This document shows positions 1 to 8,528 of a DNA stretch of 64,000 bases, piece by piece (the stretch's first letter is position 1; every line of letters begins with the position of its first letter). A model generated the notes under the pieces. That model did not search any database and was not told the origin of the DNA. It worked only from the letters and a program-made list of their open reading frames with translations. The stretch is from positions 1 through 64,000 of the forward strand of contig JAFEFC010000008.1 of assembly GCA_018240785.1 (NCBI GenBank), read 5' to 3'. A program made the translations under genes and the position numbers. The DNA is from Pseudomonadota bacterium (GTDB lineage Bacteria; Pseudomonadota; Gammaproteobacteria; Burkholderiales; Rhodocyclaceae).

Positions 1-435
1 TCGAGGGCGCGACCGTTGGAAAGTTGTTTGCATTTCATGGGGCATATTATCGCTCAAATGAAACTACTTACGGGAAAGTTAGTAAGTCACCTGAAGCGCC
101 AACTCACAATCATCGAATGACTTGAATTGCACAAGGTGCCGAGAAGCCACCGCCGGTCGTTGCGGCCGCAGCCGTTTTTACACAGCCTCGGCCAAGAGCG
201 GAACGTCGCCAAGATACCCTTTGCGGCAGCTCGGAAGCCGCGAACCTGCATGCGTCCGTTCTGCGCAGTCGATCAAACTGGATGACTGCCGGCGGCCTCG
301 CCGAAATGGCCGGAGACGCTTTCATAGTTGGTTTCTCAACGGCATACTGTCCGTTTTTGTCATACTGTCATTGAGCGGCAAGCAGTACCGACGTATGGCT
401 CGGGTACCGCAGCCCAAATCATCGAGATCAACCAA
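1..435. other. Leader region of the island, no convincing gene
   Basis: No convincing coding region is visible; short open frames on both strands lack ribosome binding sites and family resemblance. An imperfect inverted repeat (ACTTAC/GTAAGT) lies near position 65-90. The stretch is less GC-rich than the core genome further right and probably carries the promoter of the STAND gene, but no clear -35/-10 pair was found. Confidence 0.4.
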
Positions 436-3400
436 ATGCACATGATCCGCGACAACGGCGTTTCAGATGAGTTAATGAGCGACGTGCTTGCTAGAGACTG
501 CGTGCTCTGGTTGACGACAGCGACGTTCCCAAGCGTGATGGGCCTTGAGCGCTTGGTAGAGATTACAGGCGGGCCTTGGCGCGGCGTACTTGTGGAGAGC
601 ACAGCGGCGGAGTTCAGTTCAGCACTTGCAGCCAGAAATCAGTCGATCGATTCGGCTGACTCGACTGGAGCGTTTACTCACCTCATTGCCGCCGACCCAA
701 TCTCGCTGCAACTCCCGCGGCGGGCTAAGCCAGTGTTCTTCTTAAACGGTCGGGCTGACCGCGACGGGACAGAGTCGGCCAGCATCCCTAGGAGGAGCGC
801 CGATCGTCGCAGACTCAACATGACAGCGAAGCTGCGGGAACTGGAACCGAGGCGAGTTGTCGTGGTTGGGGACCGTCCCGACGCCGCGATCGAAGAGCTT
901 GCTGCACTTTGGGACGTTGACTTCCGGTCGCTGCTCACGATAGTGACCGATGATGAATCGTTCCCACGGCGCGCTGAGGCGCAGCTCCAGGGAATCGATG
1001 GCCTGAACGTCATCCATTGGATTGCCAAGCCTCCCGTCGAGTTTGCTACGTCGCTGCTCGAACGCTTACGGGCGCTGTCGGCACCATCCAGTGCTCCTGT
1101 CGCTGCACAATTGCCCGGCGGGGCTGTTGTAAATATTGACCTTGCGAGGGCTGAACTTGCCGAGCAACCGATAGCCGACCTTTGCGATTTTGTCCGCGTG
1201 CAGGATGCCTTTCCTGTAAGTCCGGAGGATCTCCGAGAGGAGGAGTTCCGAGCCTTCTTCACACGAGGTGCGCTCTCGTGGAGGCCTTTCGCGGCCGGTC
1301 TTCCGTGGATGCCCGACAACGGACCGGAGAAGGACCTTCTGGCTGCGTTGCGATCGCAACTGGCTGACCCACCCGGCAGCGTCCAGGTGCTGTCTGTCTT
1401 GTCCGAGCCCGGGGCCGGCGGGACGACGCAAGCGCGTGCGCTTGCGCTGGCAGCAGCTAGAGCCGGCTTCCCAGTCTTGGTCGTCAAGCAGGAGGCGCCC
1501 GTGCCGCCGGCGCTTGAACTCACCGGGTTCCTGTTTCGAGCCTCGCGGGAGGCGGCGAACCAAGCCGCACAGTTGGGCCTTACCGACGCGGGTGAGCCCG
1601 TCTGGTTGATCGTCCTGGACGTTCAGCACGGAGGACGCGCAGCCGATGACCTTCAGCGTCTCTGCGCGGAGTTGGCTAGAAGCGGGCGCAAGGTCGCAAT
1701 TCTCAAGGTGTCGCTGGCTAGCTCGCCCCTGGAGTTGCCAGAGTCCATTGCGCACAAAGAACTGATCTTCGTGCAGCATGAGCTTGAGTCGGGCGATGTT
1801 GAGCACCTGGGGGCGCACCTAAACGTCTACCTTCGACACCACGGTAAGCAGAAGAGTCGGGAACAGTGGATCAGCTTCTGGCGGGCGCATCAGCCCGATC
1901 TCGATGCCGGGGTCGCCAGCTTCTGGATCGCCTTGGAGTTCTGGCTGGCCGGCTTCCTGCCCCTTGGCGAGTCGATCCAGGGATGGGTAGTTCAGCAGTT
2001 CAAGAAACTGCGTGAGCGCCCCGAGTTGCAGCGAGCACTGCTGGAGATTGGCGCTTTGTCCATTGAGCGGCGTGCAACGCCGGAGCGCCTCCTAGCTCTC
2101 CTGTCTTCCCCGAAGCTGCCGTGGACAGTAGCACTTGACGAGGCGCGCACCGCCTCTCCAGGTCTCGGCCTCGTGTACGGCGAGTCGTTTCCATATGGGC
2201 GCGTTTGGGCAATCGCTCATGACGTGCTGGCCAGGTACCTCATCAACGGCGTGTGGAACGATCGACTTCTGTGCGAAGACTTGGGAATCGCGCCTCTTGA
2301 GGACAGCGTGGCCCTGCGGCTGACTCTGATCGCAAATCTGTCCAAACGCGCTGCAATGGGTGAGCCCTTTGCCAAGCCGTTTGCGGTGAGTCTTGCGACC
2401 TCAGTATTGAAGTTGGATGAGCAGCACGGGAACGCCGAGTTCTTTAAGCATTGGCGCCAGGTCATCGAGATCCTTGAGTCTGTTCCGCAGGTTGTTCGCC
2501 TCACGAGTCGAGCGTTCAACCACCACTTGGCCATATCGCGTCGAAGGGTGACGCAGGACGAGTACTTTCATATAGATCAAGGCGAGAAGCGGAAGCTGCT
2601 GCATGAGGCTGCGAAGGACGTCGAGTTTGCTCTTGACCAGATCGAGCCAAGTCAGGAAGACGAGTCGACGCTGAATCTGCTGAACACACTTGCTCTGATT
2701 TTTCAGGATCTAGCCGACTTGGAGCGCCATGGCGGCAGCGCGGCAGAGTTGACCAGACTCCTTGAAAAATCCGACGCGATAACGAATCGGGCGCTTAAGG
2801 AGAATCCAAACAATTCGTATGTCCTCGAGACGGCTGCAAAGAATCAGCTTCGTCAGGGATTAGCCTCTGGCGAAGTTGCTGAGCGGATCGAGTCGGCGGC
2901 TAAGGCACTCTCCTTCGTGTTTCAAGCATCTCGCTTGGACACGGCTGCGTCTCGCAGGATGAAGCTTGGCCAGCTTGCGGCGCAGGCGCTGAAGATACTG
3001 CGGGAGAACAATGCCGTCGCCGCTATCGAGCGGCTCTGCGCGCTCGGTAGCCCCTATGGGTTCATTGCTAAGGCATGGTCGGCCTTGCCCGTCGCCGCTG
3101 GCGAAGAATCAATGCTCGCGTTGGAGTCTGTTGGTCCGGGCGCGGCAGCAGAGGCCATTCGTGTTCTGAACTTAGCACCGGAACGCAATTGGCTCCTGGT
3201 GCGCCTGCTCTATGACTTGGTGGTCATTGCAAGTCCAAACGACTTCCAGGGCCAACTGCGGCTACTGGACGAGCTGGCTTCAACCAAGGGCTATCAGTTG
3301 TCCTTGCAGCAAGTCCTCGAACGCGCCGTTCTCCTCTTTATCGCCGGACAACACAAACAGGCGATTGAGGAGTTCAAGTGGCTGCGTCCCCGAGCAAAGG

Positions 3401-3684
3401 AGTCCCAGGTAGTGGTTTCTGTGCCGTCCCGTTTGCGGTGGCTGCCAACCCCTGACCGAACTGCGCGAGCGATTTGTACTGCGCAAGTGGTGGACAGTTC
3501 TGCCGACGCGCGAGGCATGGCTAAGGTCAAGGAGATGGGCGGTGCCTGGGCACCGTTCAATCCACAGGAGTTTGGCAAGTCGCGCATGGCTCCGAACGAA
3601 CAGTTCAAATGCCAAGTGACCTTTGCCGCGATGGGTCCGTTCCTAAAGCCGGTCGATCAATCCCATCGACAGGACGGTAGGTAA
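436..3684 (+). CDS. SAMD9-like STAND NTPase with degenerate sirtuin-like N-terminus and TPR-like C-terminus
   Basis: Large predicted cytoplasmic protein of about 1082 residues. The first ~200 residues contain a stretch (FFLNGRAD..., then RRVVVVGDRPD) that looks like a degenerate sirtuin/SIR2 fold. A P-loop EPGAGGTTQ lies at residues 324-332; the GGTT variant in place of GKT/GKS is typical of the SAMD9 group of STAND NTPases. A Walker B-like segment LIVLD ends at Asp395. The rest is helical and TPR-like, with a possible beta-rich (OB-like) tail. STAND proteins of this type are known as signal sensors, often in phage defence; the role here is inference. The start chosen has GAGA eight bases upstream; the frame is open to 328, and ATG at 442 or 475 is also possible. 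The stop overlaps the next start (TAATG), so the two are translationally coupled. Base composition is lower in GC than the core. Confidence 0.75.
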   Translation: MHMIRDNGVSDELMSDVLARDCVLWLTTATFPSVMGLERLVEITGGPWRGVLVESTAAEFSSALAARNQSIDSADSTGAFTHLIAADPISLQLPRRAKPVFFLNGRADRDGTESASIPRRSADRRRLNMTAKLRELEPRRVVVVGDRPDAAIEELAALWDVDFRSLLTIVTDDESFPRRAEAQLQGIDGLNVIHWIAKPPVEFATSLLERLRALSAPSSAPVAAQLPGGAVVNIDLARAELAEQPIADLCDFVRVQDAFPVSPEDLREEEFRAFFTRGALSWRPFAAGLPWMPDNGPEKDLLAALRSQLADPPGSVQVLSVLSEPGAGGTTQARALALAAARAGFPVLVVKQEAPVPPALELTGFLFRASREAANQAAQLGLTDAGEPVWLIVLDVQHGGRAADDLQRLCAELARSGRKVAILKVSLASSPLELPESIAHKELIFVQHELESGDVEHLGAHLNVYLRHHGKQKSREQWISFWRAHQPDLDAGVASFWIALEFWLAGFLPLGESIQGWVVQQFKKLRERPELQRALLEIGALSIERRATPERLLALLSSPKLPWTVALDEARTASPGLGLVYGESFPYGRVWAIAHDVLARYLINGVWNDRLLCEDLGIAPLEDSVALRLTLIANLSKRAAMGEPFAKPFAVSLATSVLKLDEQHGNAEFFKHWRQVIEILESVPQVVRLTSRAFNHHLAISRRRVTQDEYFHIDQGEKRKLLHEAAKDVEFALDQIEPSQEDESTLNLLNTLALIFQDLADLERHGGSAAELTRLLEKSDAITNRALKENPNNSYVLETAAKNQLRQGLASGEVAERIESAAKALSFVFQASRLDTAASRRMKLGQLAAQALKILRENNAVAAIERLCALGSPYGFIAKAWSALPVAAGEESMLALESVGPGAAAEAIRVLNLAPERNWLLVRLLYDLVVIASPNDFQGQLRLLDELASTKGYQLSLQQVLERAVLLFIAGQHKQAIEEFKWLRPRAKESQVVVSVPSRLRWLPTPDRTARAICTAQVVDSSADARGMAKVKEMGGAWAPFNPQEFGKSRMAPNEQFKCQVTFAAMGPFLKPVDQSHRQDGR

Positions 3685-4415
3685 TGACAAGCGCTGCCTC
3701 TCCGAAAGCGGGCTGTGAATGGTATGCGGCCATGTGCGGATGGTCGCTATCAACTGGCAATGTGATGGTCGAAGGAACGTCTGATGCTGCGTATTTTGCG
3801 CTGGCCGCGCGGCTCCATCGGGCCCAGACCGGCGCTTCGCTTCTAGGTACTGACCTGTCGATCTTTGCCGCTGGGCTGGAGGAGGAGGGCGGTACGTTCG
3901 GCGTGTCGGAGAGATTTCCTACGCTCTTCAATCTGGCGTCGCTTGATCAAGATCCGAACGGACGCAGGCGATTCAGGGTAATTGCCCTCCTCGACGACGA
4001 TACGATGGGCCGATCTGCGGTGAACTTGATCGCCGGTGGTCATCGGCAGATTCGTGAATACGAGTCAACGTTTCGCCTCCGGCGCGTCATGCCGAGACGG
4101 ACAGACTCAGTGCGGGCACTTGCTTCGCTAACGGAGACTGCAAACGCTGTCTTCGGACGGCTGGAATGCACCATCGAGGACATGCTTTCGGACGAACTAT
4201 GCGCGCGATTCATCGCGTCTCGACCGGACGCGGTCAATCGGCCGGCATTGACAGTGGCTACAGGAACACACCGATATTGGACGCCATCCGGGAAGCGAAT
4301 GCTCCGCCAGTTTGCGGAGGAGCAAGCGACCATCGACGATGTCCACCCAATGGTTGATGCGCTTCGTTCACTGCGAAGCTATGTCGGCCTACCACCTGAC
4401 GGCGTTGAGCCATGA
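3684..4415 (+). CDS. Stand-alone TOPRIM-domain protein, putative nuclease effector
   Basis: A 243-residue protein with the two acidic motifs of a TOPRIM fold: VEGTSD (Glu30, Asp34) and ALLDDD (Asp104-106) followed by a glycine. The arrangement is like the TOPRIM domains of OLD-family and DUF4435 proteins, which bind metal and cut or nick nucleic acid. No ATPase domain is fused to it. The start codon overlaps the stop of the upstream STAND gene, so the two very likely act together, with this protein as the candidate effector and the STAND protein as sensor. Other roles of TOPRIM domains (RNA processing, topoisomerase-like chemistry) cannot be excluded. Activity is inferred from motifs only. 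Confidence 0.7.
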   Translation: MTSAASPKAGCEWYAAMCGWSLSTGNVMVEGTSDAAYFALAARLHRAQTGASLLGTDLSIFAAGLEEEGGTFGVSERFPTLFNLASLDQDPNGRRRFRVIALLDDDTMGRSAVNLIAGGHRQIREYESTFRLRRVMPRRTDSVRALASLTETANAVFGRLECTIEDMLSDELCARFIASRPDAVNRPALTVATGTHRYWTPSGKRMLRQFAEEQATIDDVHPMVDALRSLRSYVGLPPDGVEP

Positions 4416-4527
4416 GCAGCTCTCGATAGTCGCGAGGCGCAACGGCCAGGCACTGGCCTGCCCACCTCAAAGTTGAGCGTCTGCTTTCCGGGCGAGAGTC
4501 TGGCGACGCGAAGACTGCTTAGGGTCG

Positions 4528-4555
4528 TTATGCAAAGTTCTCGATTATGGAAAGT
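4528..4555. repeat. Tandem 11-bp near-repeats upstream of recombinase
   Basis: TTATGCAAAGT and TTATGGAAAGT occur 17 bp apart (start to start), differing at one base, in the 260-bp gap between the TOPRIM gene and the recombinase gene. Such paired sites are typical of recombinase or regulator binding, but no function is proven. Confidence 0.5.
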
Positions 4556-4640
4556 CTTTGAGGTGATGGAGGTTCAAGGGCAGTGAGCAAGCGAGACACT
4601 CGGCAGTAACTCGGCGGCGAGCTCGACATAATTTCTCAGG

Positions 4641-4671
4641 TCTCCTGAAGTGTTAGCTCCACTTCAGGAGA
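4641..4671. promoter_or_regulatory. Perfect 12-bp inverted repeat over the recombinase ribosome binding site
   Basis: TCTCCTGAAGTG and CACTTCAGGAGA form a perfect 12-bp inverted repeat with a 7-base loop. The right arm contains the AGGAGA ribosome binding site of the recombinase, whose ATG starts six bases later. In RNA the hairpin would bury the ribosome binding site; in DNA it could be an operator or recombinase site. Confidence 0.65.
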
Positions 4672-4676
4672 CCGCC

Positions 4677-5453
4677 ATGAGCACGAACACACCACGGCCC
4701 GCGTCGATCGAGCAGGCTGCCTTTGTATCCATAGACCACATCGCCGAGGAACTGCAGCGCTACGACGCGTACATGCGGGACCTGCGTGGGCTCTTGCCGG
4801 GGAGTCGAAGTAGCTGCTTGCGTGTGGCCCACCGACTACTGCGCAAGAAGTTTGGGGACGGCGTCGTCGATATCTCCCGATTGCAGCCAGCCGATGTGCG
4901 CCGGTTTCTCGCCGACCAACTGGACGCGCGCCGAACACCTTCCAATGCATCCACGCTGGCCTCGGGGCTGCGCAGCTATTTCCGCTATCGAAGCGCTTGC
5001 GGCGACTCCACCGATCGACTAGCCGCTGTCATTTTGTCACCGGCGCATTGGAGCTTGGCGAGCTTGCCACACGCGCTGACGGGGGAAGAGGTCGAGCGAC
5101 TGCTGGACTCCTTCAGGTTCGCGCGCCGATGGCCGAAACGAGGTTATGCCATTGTTCGCTGCGCCCTGGACTTGGGTTTGCGGGCCGGAGAAATCGCCCG
5201 CCTGATGATCAGCGACATCGACTGGCGTGCAGGGACGGTGACGCTGAGGGGCACGAAGTCGTTTCGGCAGGACATTCTGCCGTTGCCGGTCGAGACCGGG
5301 CAGGCGCTTGCTGACTATCTGCAGCACGAGCGACCTCCAAGCACCAGTTCTGCCATCTTTGTGCATCCTATGGCGCCGCGCGGTGAGCCCAGCGCCAAGC
5401 GGGTGCCAATGATCACGCTAATCCTTTCGTCCTGTCTGTCCGCGAGCGTATGA
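4677..5453 (+). pseudogene. Tyrosine recombinase/integrase, C-terminally truncated
   Basis: The N-terminal SAM-like core-binding domain (residues ~15-110) and the first half of the catalytic domain are intact: the box-I arginine sits in ALDLGLRAGEIARL (about residue 168) and the beta-hairpin lysine in GTKSF (about 194). The frame ends soon after FVHPMAPRG, so the HxxR, second His/Trp and nucleophilic Tyr boxes are missing. The last ~15 residues are unrelated, and the frame runs into the 3' end of the convergent membrane-protein gene. ATG at 4677 is preferred because AGGAGA precedes it. The protein should be unable to recombine DNA. It probably marks one edge of the island that carries the STAND/TOPRIM pair. 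Confidence 0.75.
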
Positions 5454-5669
5454 GCCGGCCAAGTAGGCTGCAACACCCCAGCACAGCACAGCAAAGGACC
5501 ACCGCATGAGCGGCTCTTGAGGTGTGAGCAAGCCGAGCACGCTCAGTACTCCACCCGCCACCATCAGCAGCAAGACAAAGATGATCCGCCCACGGGTGGC
5601 CAGGATCCATGCGCGTGCATAGCGCAGATCGGAGCGCGACACGGGCTCATCCTCAGGGCGACGAGTCAT
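5418..5669 (-). CDS. Small membrane protein with two transmembrane helices
   Basis: An 83-residue protein with a charged N-terminus (MTRRPEDEP) and two hydrophobic helices, about residues 29-48 and 55-73, ending in a short basic tail. GGAGG lies eight bases before the ATG, which supports this start although the frame is open much further upstream. No family is recognised. Its 3' end overlaps the tail of the truncated recombinase by 36 bases on the opposite strand, so the island edge lies within or just beside this gene's end. It stands downstream of the PAS/EAL gene on the same strand with about 100 bases between. Confidence 0.6.
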   Translation of the reverse strand: MTRRPEDEPVSRSDLRYARAWILATRGRIIFVLLLMVAGGVLSVLGLLTPQEPLMRWSFAVLCWGVAAYLAGSYARGQTGRKD

Positions 5670-5767
5670 AGGGGCTGCCTCCGAGCGACCTAACTGGCAC
5701 ATAGGCAGCGAGCCTACCGCCTTGCCCGGATGGCCGCTATCTGGATCGGGCAGTGCCGGCGGCCTGT

Positions 5768-7420
5768 TCAGCTCGGCCAGGGTGATTCGACCTGATCCCG
5801 CACCCGTCGATGGAATTCCGACGGTGGCAGCGGGCGTCCGAACAGGAAGCCCTGTCCGACATCGACGCCCAGCGTGGTCAGCATTGAAGCCTGTGCCTCG
5901 GTCTCGACCCCTTCCGCGATGGTTTCCAGACCCAGCCCGCGGGCGAGCGCCACGACGGCCTGGGCGATGCTGACGGCGGACTGGCTCGCCGGCAGGTCGC
6001 GCACGAAGGCGATGTCGATCTTCAACGCATCGACGGCGAACTGGCGCAGGTAGGCGAGTGCGGTGTAGCCGGTGCCGAAGTCGTCCAGCGCGACGCCGAC
6101 ACCGAGCCGACGCAGCGCCTGCAGCCTGCCGTTGACCAGGGGCACGTCGTGCACGGCGGCCGATTCGGTCAGTTCGATCACCAGCCGGTCGGGCGGCGCC
6201 GCGGCCAGCGCCAGCGCGTCGGACAGGCGGGCGACGAAGTCCGGGTGGTAGAAGTCCAGGGCCGAGAAATTGACGGCGACGCTGACCGCCGGGTCGGGGC
6301 AGGCGGCGATCTCGGCCAGGCTGCGCTGCAGCACCCAGTCGGTGATCTCGCCCACCAGGCCGAGCCGTTCGGCCAGCGGGATGAACTCGGCAGGCGAGAC
6401 CGGACCGAGCTGCGCGTCTTCCCAGCGGACCAATGCCTCGGCGCCCACGATCCGGCGATCGGCGAGCCGGCATTTGGGCTGCAGGAGCAGCCGCAGCCGG
6501 TTGTTGCGCACCGCGTCGCGCAGGCGGGATTCGATGCCGAGTTCGCGCACGGTCGATTGCTGCAGGCCTGCGGTGAACGCATTGATGCGGCCCCGGCCGG
6601 CGGCGCCGCAGCGATCGCAGGCCCACTGCGCAGTGCGCAACAGCTCGTCGAGCGCGCCCCCACAGCAGGAGAGACCGAAGGTGACGGTCAATAGAAAGGA
6701 GATCGTGTCCAGCGCATAGGGCTGCCGGAGTGCGGCGGCGAGGGTTTCGATGCGCGACTCGGCATCGGCGCCCAGGCACAGCGCGAAGCTGTCCTCGCGC
6801 ACCCGGCCCGCCGCTTCGTCGGGGCCGAGTGTCGCCTGCAAGCGGGCGGCGATCTCCCGCAAGGTGGCAATGCTCCAGCGTTCGCCATAGGCGACGGCGA
6901 AGCGCCGCAATTCCTCGATGCGGAAGACGGCCACGCGTCGCTCGCCGTCGGCCGGCCCGGCGCAGTGTTCGGCAAAGCCCCGCTGGTTGAGCAGGCCGCT
7001 CTCGGCGTCGTGCAGCGCGAGGTAGCGCATGCGGTCCTCGGTACGCTGGCGTTCGCTCATGTCGCGGACGAAGCCGGTGAAGAAGCGCCGACCGTCGCGC
7101 TCGAAGGTGGAGATGCCGACCTCGACCGGGAAACGCGAGCCGTCCTTGCGCACGCCGTCGAGCCGCGGGCCGCGGCCGAGCACATGCCTGACGCCACGGT
7201 CCGGGCGGAAGGCGCGCAGAAAGCCGTCGTGCTGCTCCTTGAGGGGCGACGGCACGATGAGCGAGATGTTGGCGCCGAGGAACTCCTCGCGCTGCCAGCC
7301 AAAGAGCCGGGTGGCGGCGGCATTCGTATCGACGATCAGGCCGTGCTCATCGATGGTGAAGACGGCATCGAGACTGGTGCCGAGGATGGCGGCGATGGCT
7401 TCGGGGTCGTAATCGAACAT
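5768..7420 (-). CDS. PAS-degenerate GGDEF-EAL protein, c-di-GMP phosphodiesterase
   Basis: A 550-residue cytoplasmic signalling protein. A PAS domain (about residues 8-125, with FTIDEHG and FGW) is followed by a GGDEF-like domain in which the signature is replaced by VREDSF, so it should not make c-di-GMP. The C-terminal EAL domain keeps EAL (in GAEALVRW), ELTES, DDFGTG, EGVET and QGFLFGRP, so c-di-GMP hydrolysis is expected. ATG at 7420 follows GGGAGCGAGAC; the frame extends 28 residues further upstream into the cytochrome gene but without a better site. It is the last gene of a likely operon with the ECF sigma factor, ferritin-like protein and cytochrome c. Confidence 0.85.
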   Translation of the reverse strand: MFDYDPEAIAAILGTSLDAVFTIDEHGLIVDTNAAATRLFGWQREEFLGANISLIVPSPLKEQHDGFLRAFRPDRGVRHVLGRGPRLDGVRKDGSRFPVEVGISTFERDGRRFFTGFVRDMSERQRTEDRMRYLALHDAESGLLNQRGFAEHCAGPADGERRVAVFRIEELRRFAVAYGERWSIATLREIAARLQATLGPDEAAGRVREDSFALCLGADAESRIETLAAALRQPYALDTISFLLTVTFGLSCCGGALDELLRTAQWACDRCGAAGRGRINAFTAGLQQSTVRELGIESRLRDAVRNNRLRLLLQPKCRLADRRIVGAEALVRWEDAQLGPVSPAEFIPLAERLGLVGEITDWVLQRSLAEIAACPDPAVSVAVNFSALDFYHPDFVARLSDALALAAAPPDRLVIELTESAAVHDVPLVNGRLQALRRLGVGVALDDFGTGYTALAYLRQFAVDALKIDIAFVRDLPASQSAVSIAQAVVALARGLGLETIAEGVETEAQASMLTTLGVDVGQGFLFGRPLPPSEFHRRVRDQVESPWPS

Positions 7421-7464
7421 GTCTCGCTCCCGGATGTGCGCCGTCCCATCGCCGCGCCCACGCA

Positions 7465-7896
7465 TCAAGGACGCTGCGCTGCGTCCGCCGACAGCTTGCG
7501 ACAAGGGGCCGTGCTGTTCACCTCGCGCAGGAACACGATCAGGTCCCGCCGCTCCGCGTCGTCCTTCACGCCGTCGTAGCCCATGCTGGTGCCGGGGACG
7601 GCCGTCACCGGCGAGCGCAGGAAGCGGTCGAGTGTCTTTTCGTTCCAGACGAAGCCCGCATGGCGCATCGCGGGCGAATAGGGAAAGCCGGGAACGCTTC
7701 CTGCGCGCCGCCCGAACAAGCCACAGTGCCGTGGTCCGGTGCGGTCAGTCTCCAGCGCGTGGCAGGCCGCGCAGCGCTCATACACCCGGGCGCCGCGCGC
7801 ATAGGCGTCGTCCGCGGGGGTATCCGCCGCTGCGCGCCCGGCGAGCGCGGTACAGAGCAGCAGCCAGCACACCGGACCTGTCGCGCGCATGATCAT
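7465..7896 (-). CDS. Periplasmic class I cytochrome c
   Basis: 143 residues with a signal peptide (cleavage expected after the AAA near residue 24), a single heme site CAACH near residue 42 and a Met ligand candidate in GTSMGY near 105. The layout matches small soluble cytochromes of the c2/c550 type that carry electrons in the periplasm. GGAG precedes the first ATG; a second in-frame ATG two codons later is possible. It lies 12 bases after the ferritin-like gene and is probably co-transcribed with it. The partner enzyme is not evident. Confidence 0.85.
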   Translation of the reverse strand: MIMRATGPVCWLLLCTALAGRAAADTPADDAYARGARVYERCAACHALETDRTGPRHCGLFGRRAGSVPGFPYSPAMRHAGFVWNEKTLDRFLRSPVTAVPGTSMGYDGVKDDAERRDLIVFLREVNSTAPCRKLSADAAQRP

Positions 7897-7908
7897 GGGT
7901 CTCCGGGT

Positions 7909-8493
7909 TCAGGCAACGAAGGCGTCGGGCACCGGCACATCGCCGACGGCATTGCGCAGGATGGCCCAGTGCATCGCTTCGTCGCCGAGGATGCTGCCGG
8001 CTGCCTTGGCGAGGTCCCGGTTGCCGAACAGCGGGATGGCGCCCAGATAGGCGCTGACCGCGCCTTTTTCCAGCCCTGCCGCGAAGCGCAGCACATCGGT
8101 CTGGTTCTTCAGCGTATCGACCGGAAAGCTGTATTTGTCCTTCGCATCGACCGCGCGTCCGCCGAGCTTGCCGATGGTGGCGGCGAGCAACTCGGCGTGC
8201 TGCTTGTGATGGCCCTGGAAGGTGACGGCCAGATCGAGCACCGGCTTTTGCATGAGGCCGCTTTCGGCACCGACCTGGTAGGCGGCGATGGCTTCCAGTT
8301 CGGCCCCCAGCGCGGTGTTGAGGATGCGCAGGTCGCTTTCGACCGCTTGGTCGGCTTTGGCGGCCTTGGCGGCGAGTGCCTCGCGGCCGGAGAGCAGGGC
8401 AATGGCCGTACCGGAAAGCAGGAGACCGGCCTGGCTCAGGAAGGTGCGGCGGGGTTCCACAGCCGCGATGGCCTGCTTGATCAGCGTGTTCAT
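7909..8493 (-). CDS. Ferritin-like domain protein with twin-arginine-type leader
   Basis: 194 residues. The N-terminus has RRTFLSQAG followed by a hydrophobic stretch, a Tat-like export signal. The mature part has conserved Glu/His pairs typical of the ferritin-like four-helix bundle: GAELEAIAAYQ, GHHKQHAELL and a late DEAMHWAIL. AAGGAG precedes the ATG. Proteins of this type are exported di-iron proteins of largely unknown function, often linked to stress and encoded next to ECF sigma factors. It sits between the sigma-factor and cytochrome genes in one operon. Confidence 0.75.
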   Translation of the reverse strand: MNTLIKQAIAAVEPRRTFLSQAGLLLSGTAIALLSGREALAAKAAKADQAVESDLRILNTALGAELEAIAAYQVGAESGLMQKPVLDLAVTFQGHHKQHAELLAATIGKLGGRAVDAKDKYSFPVDTLKNQTDVLRFAAGLEKGAVSAYLGAIPLFGNRDLAKAAGSILGDEAMHWAILRNAVGDVPVPDAFVA

Positions 8494-8528
8494 GTTCTTC
8501 TCCTTAGGGGGGCGCAGCACGGGGCTGC

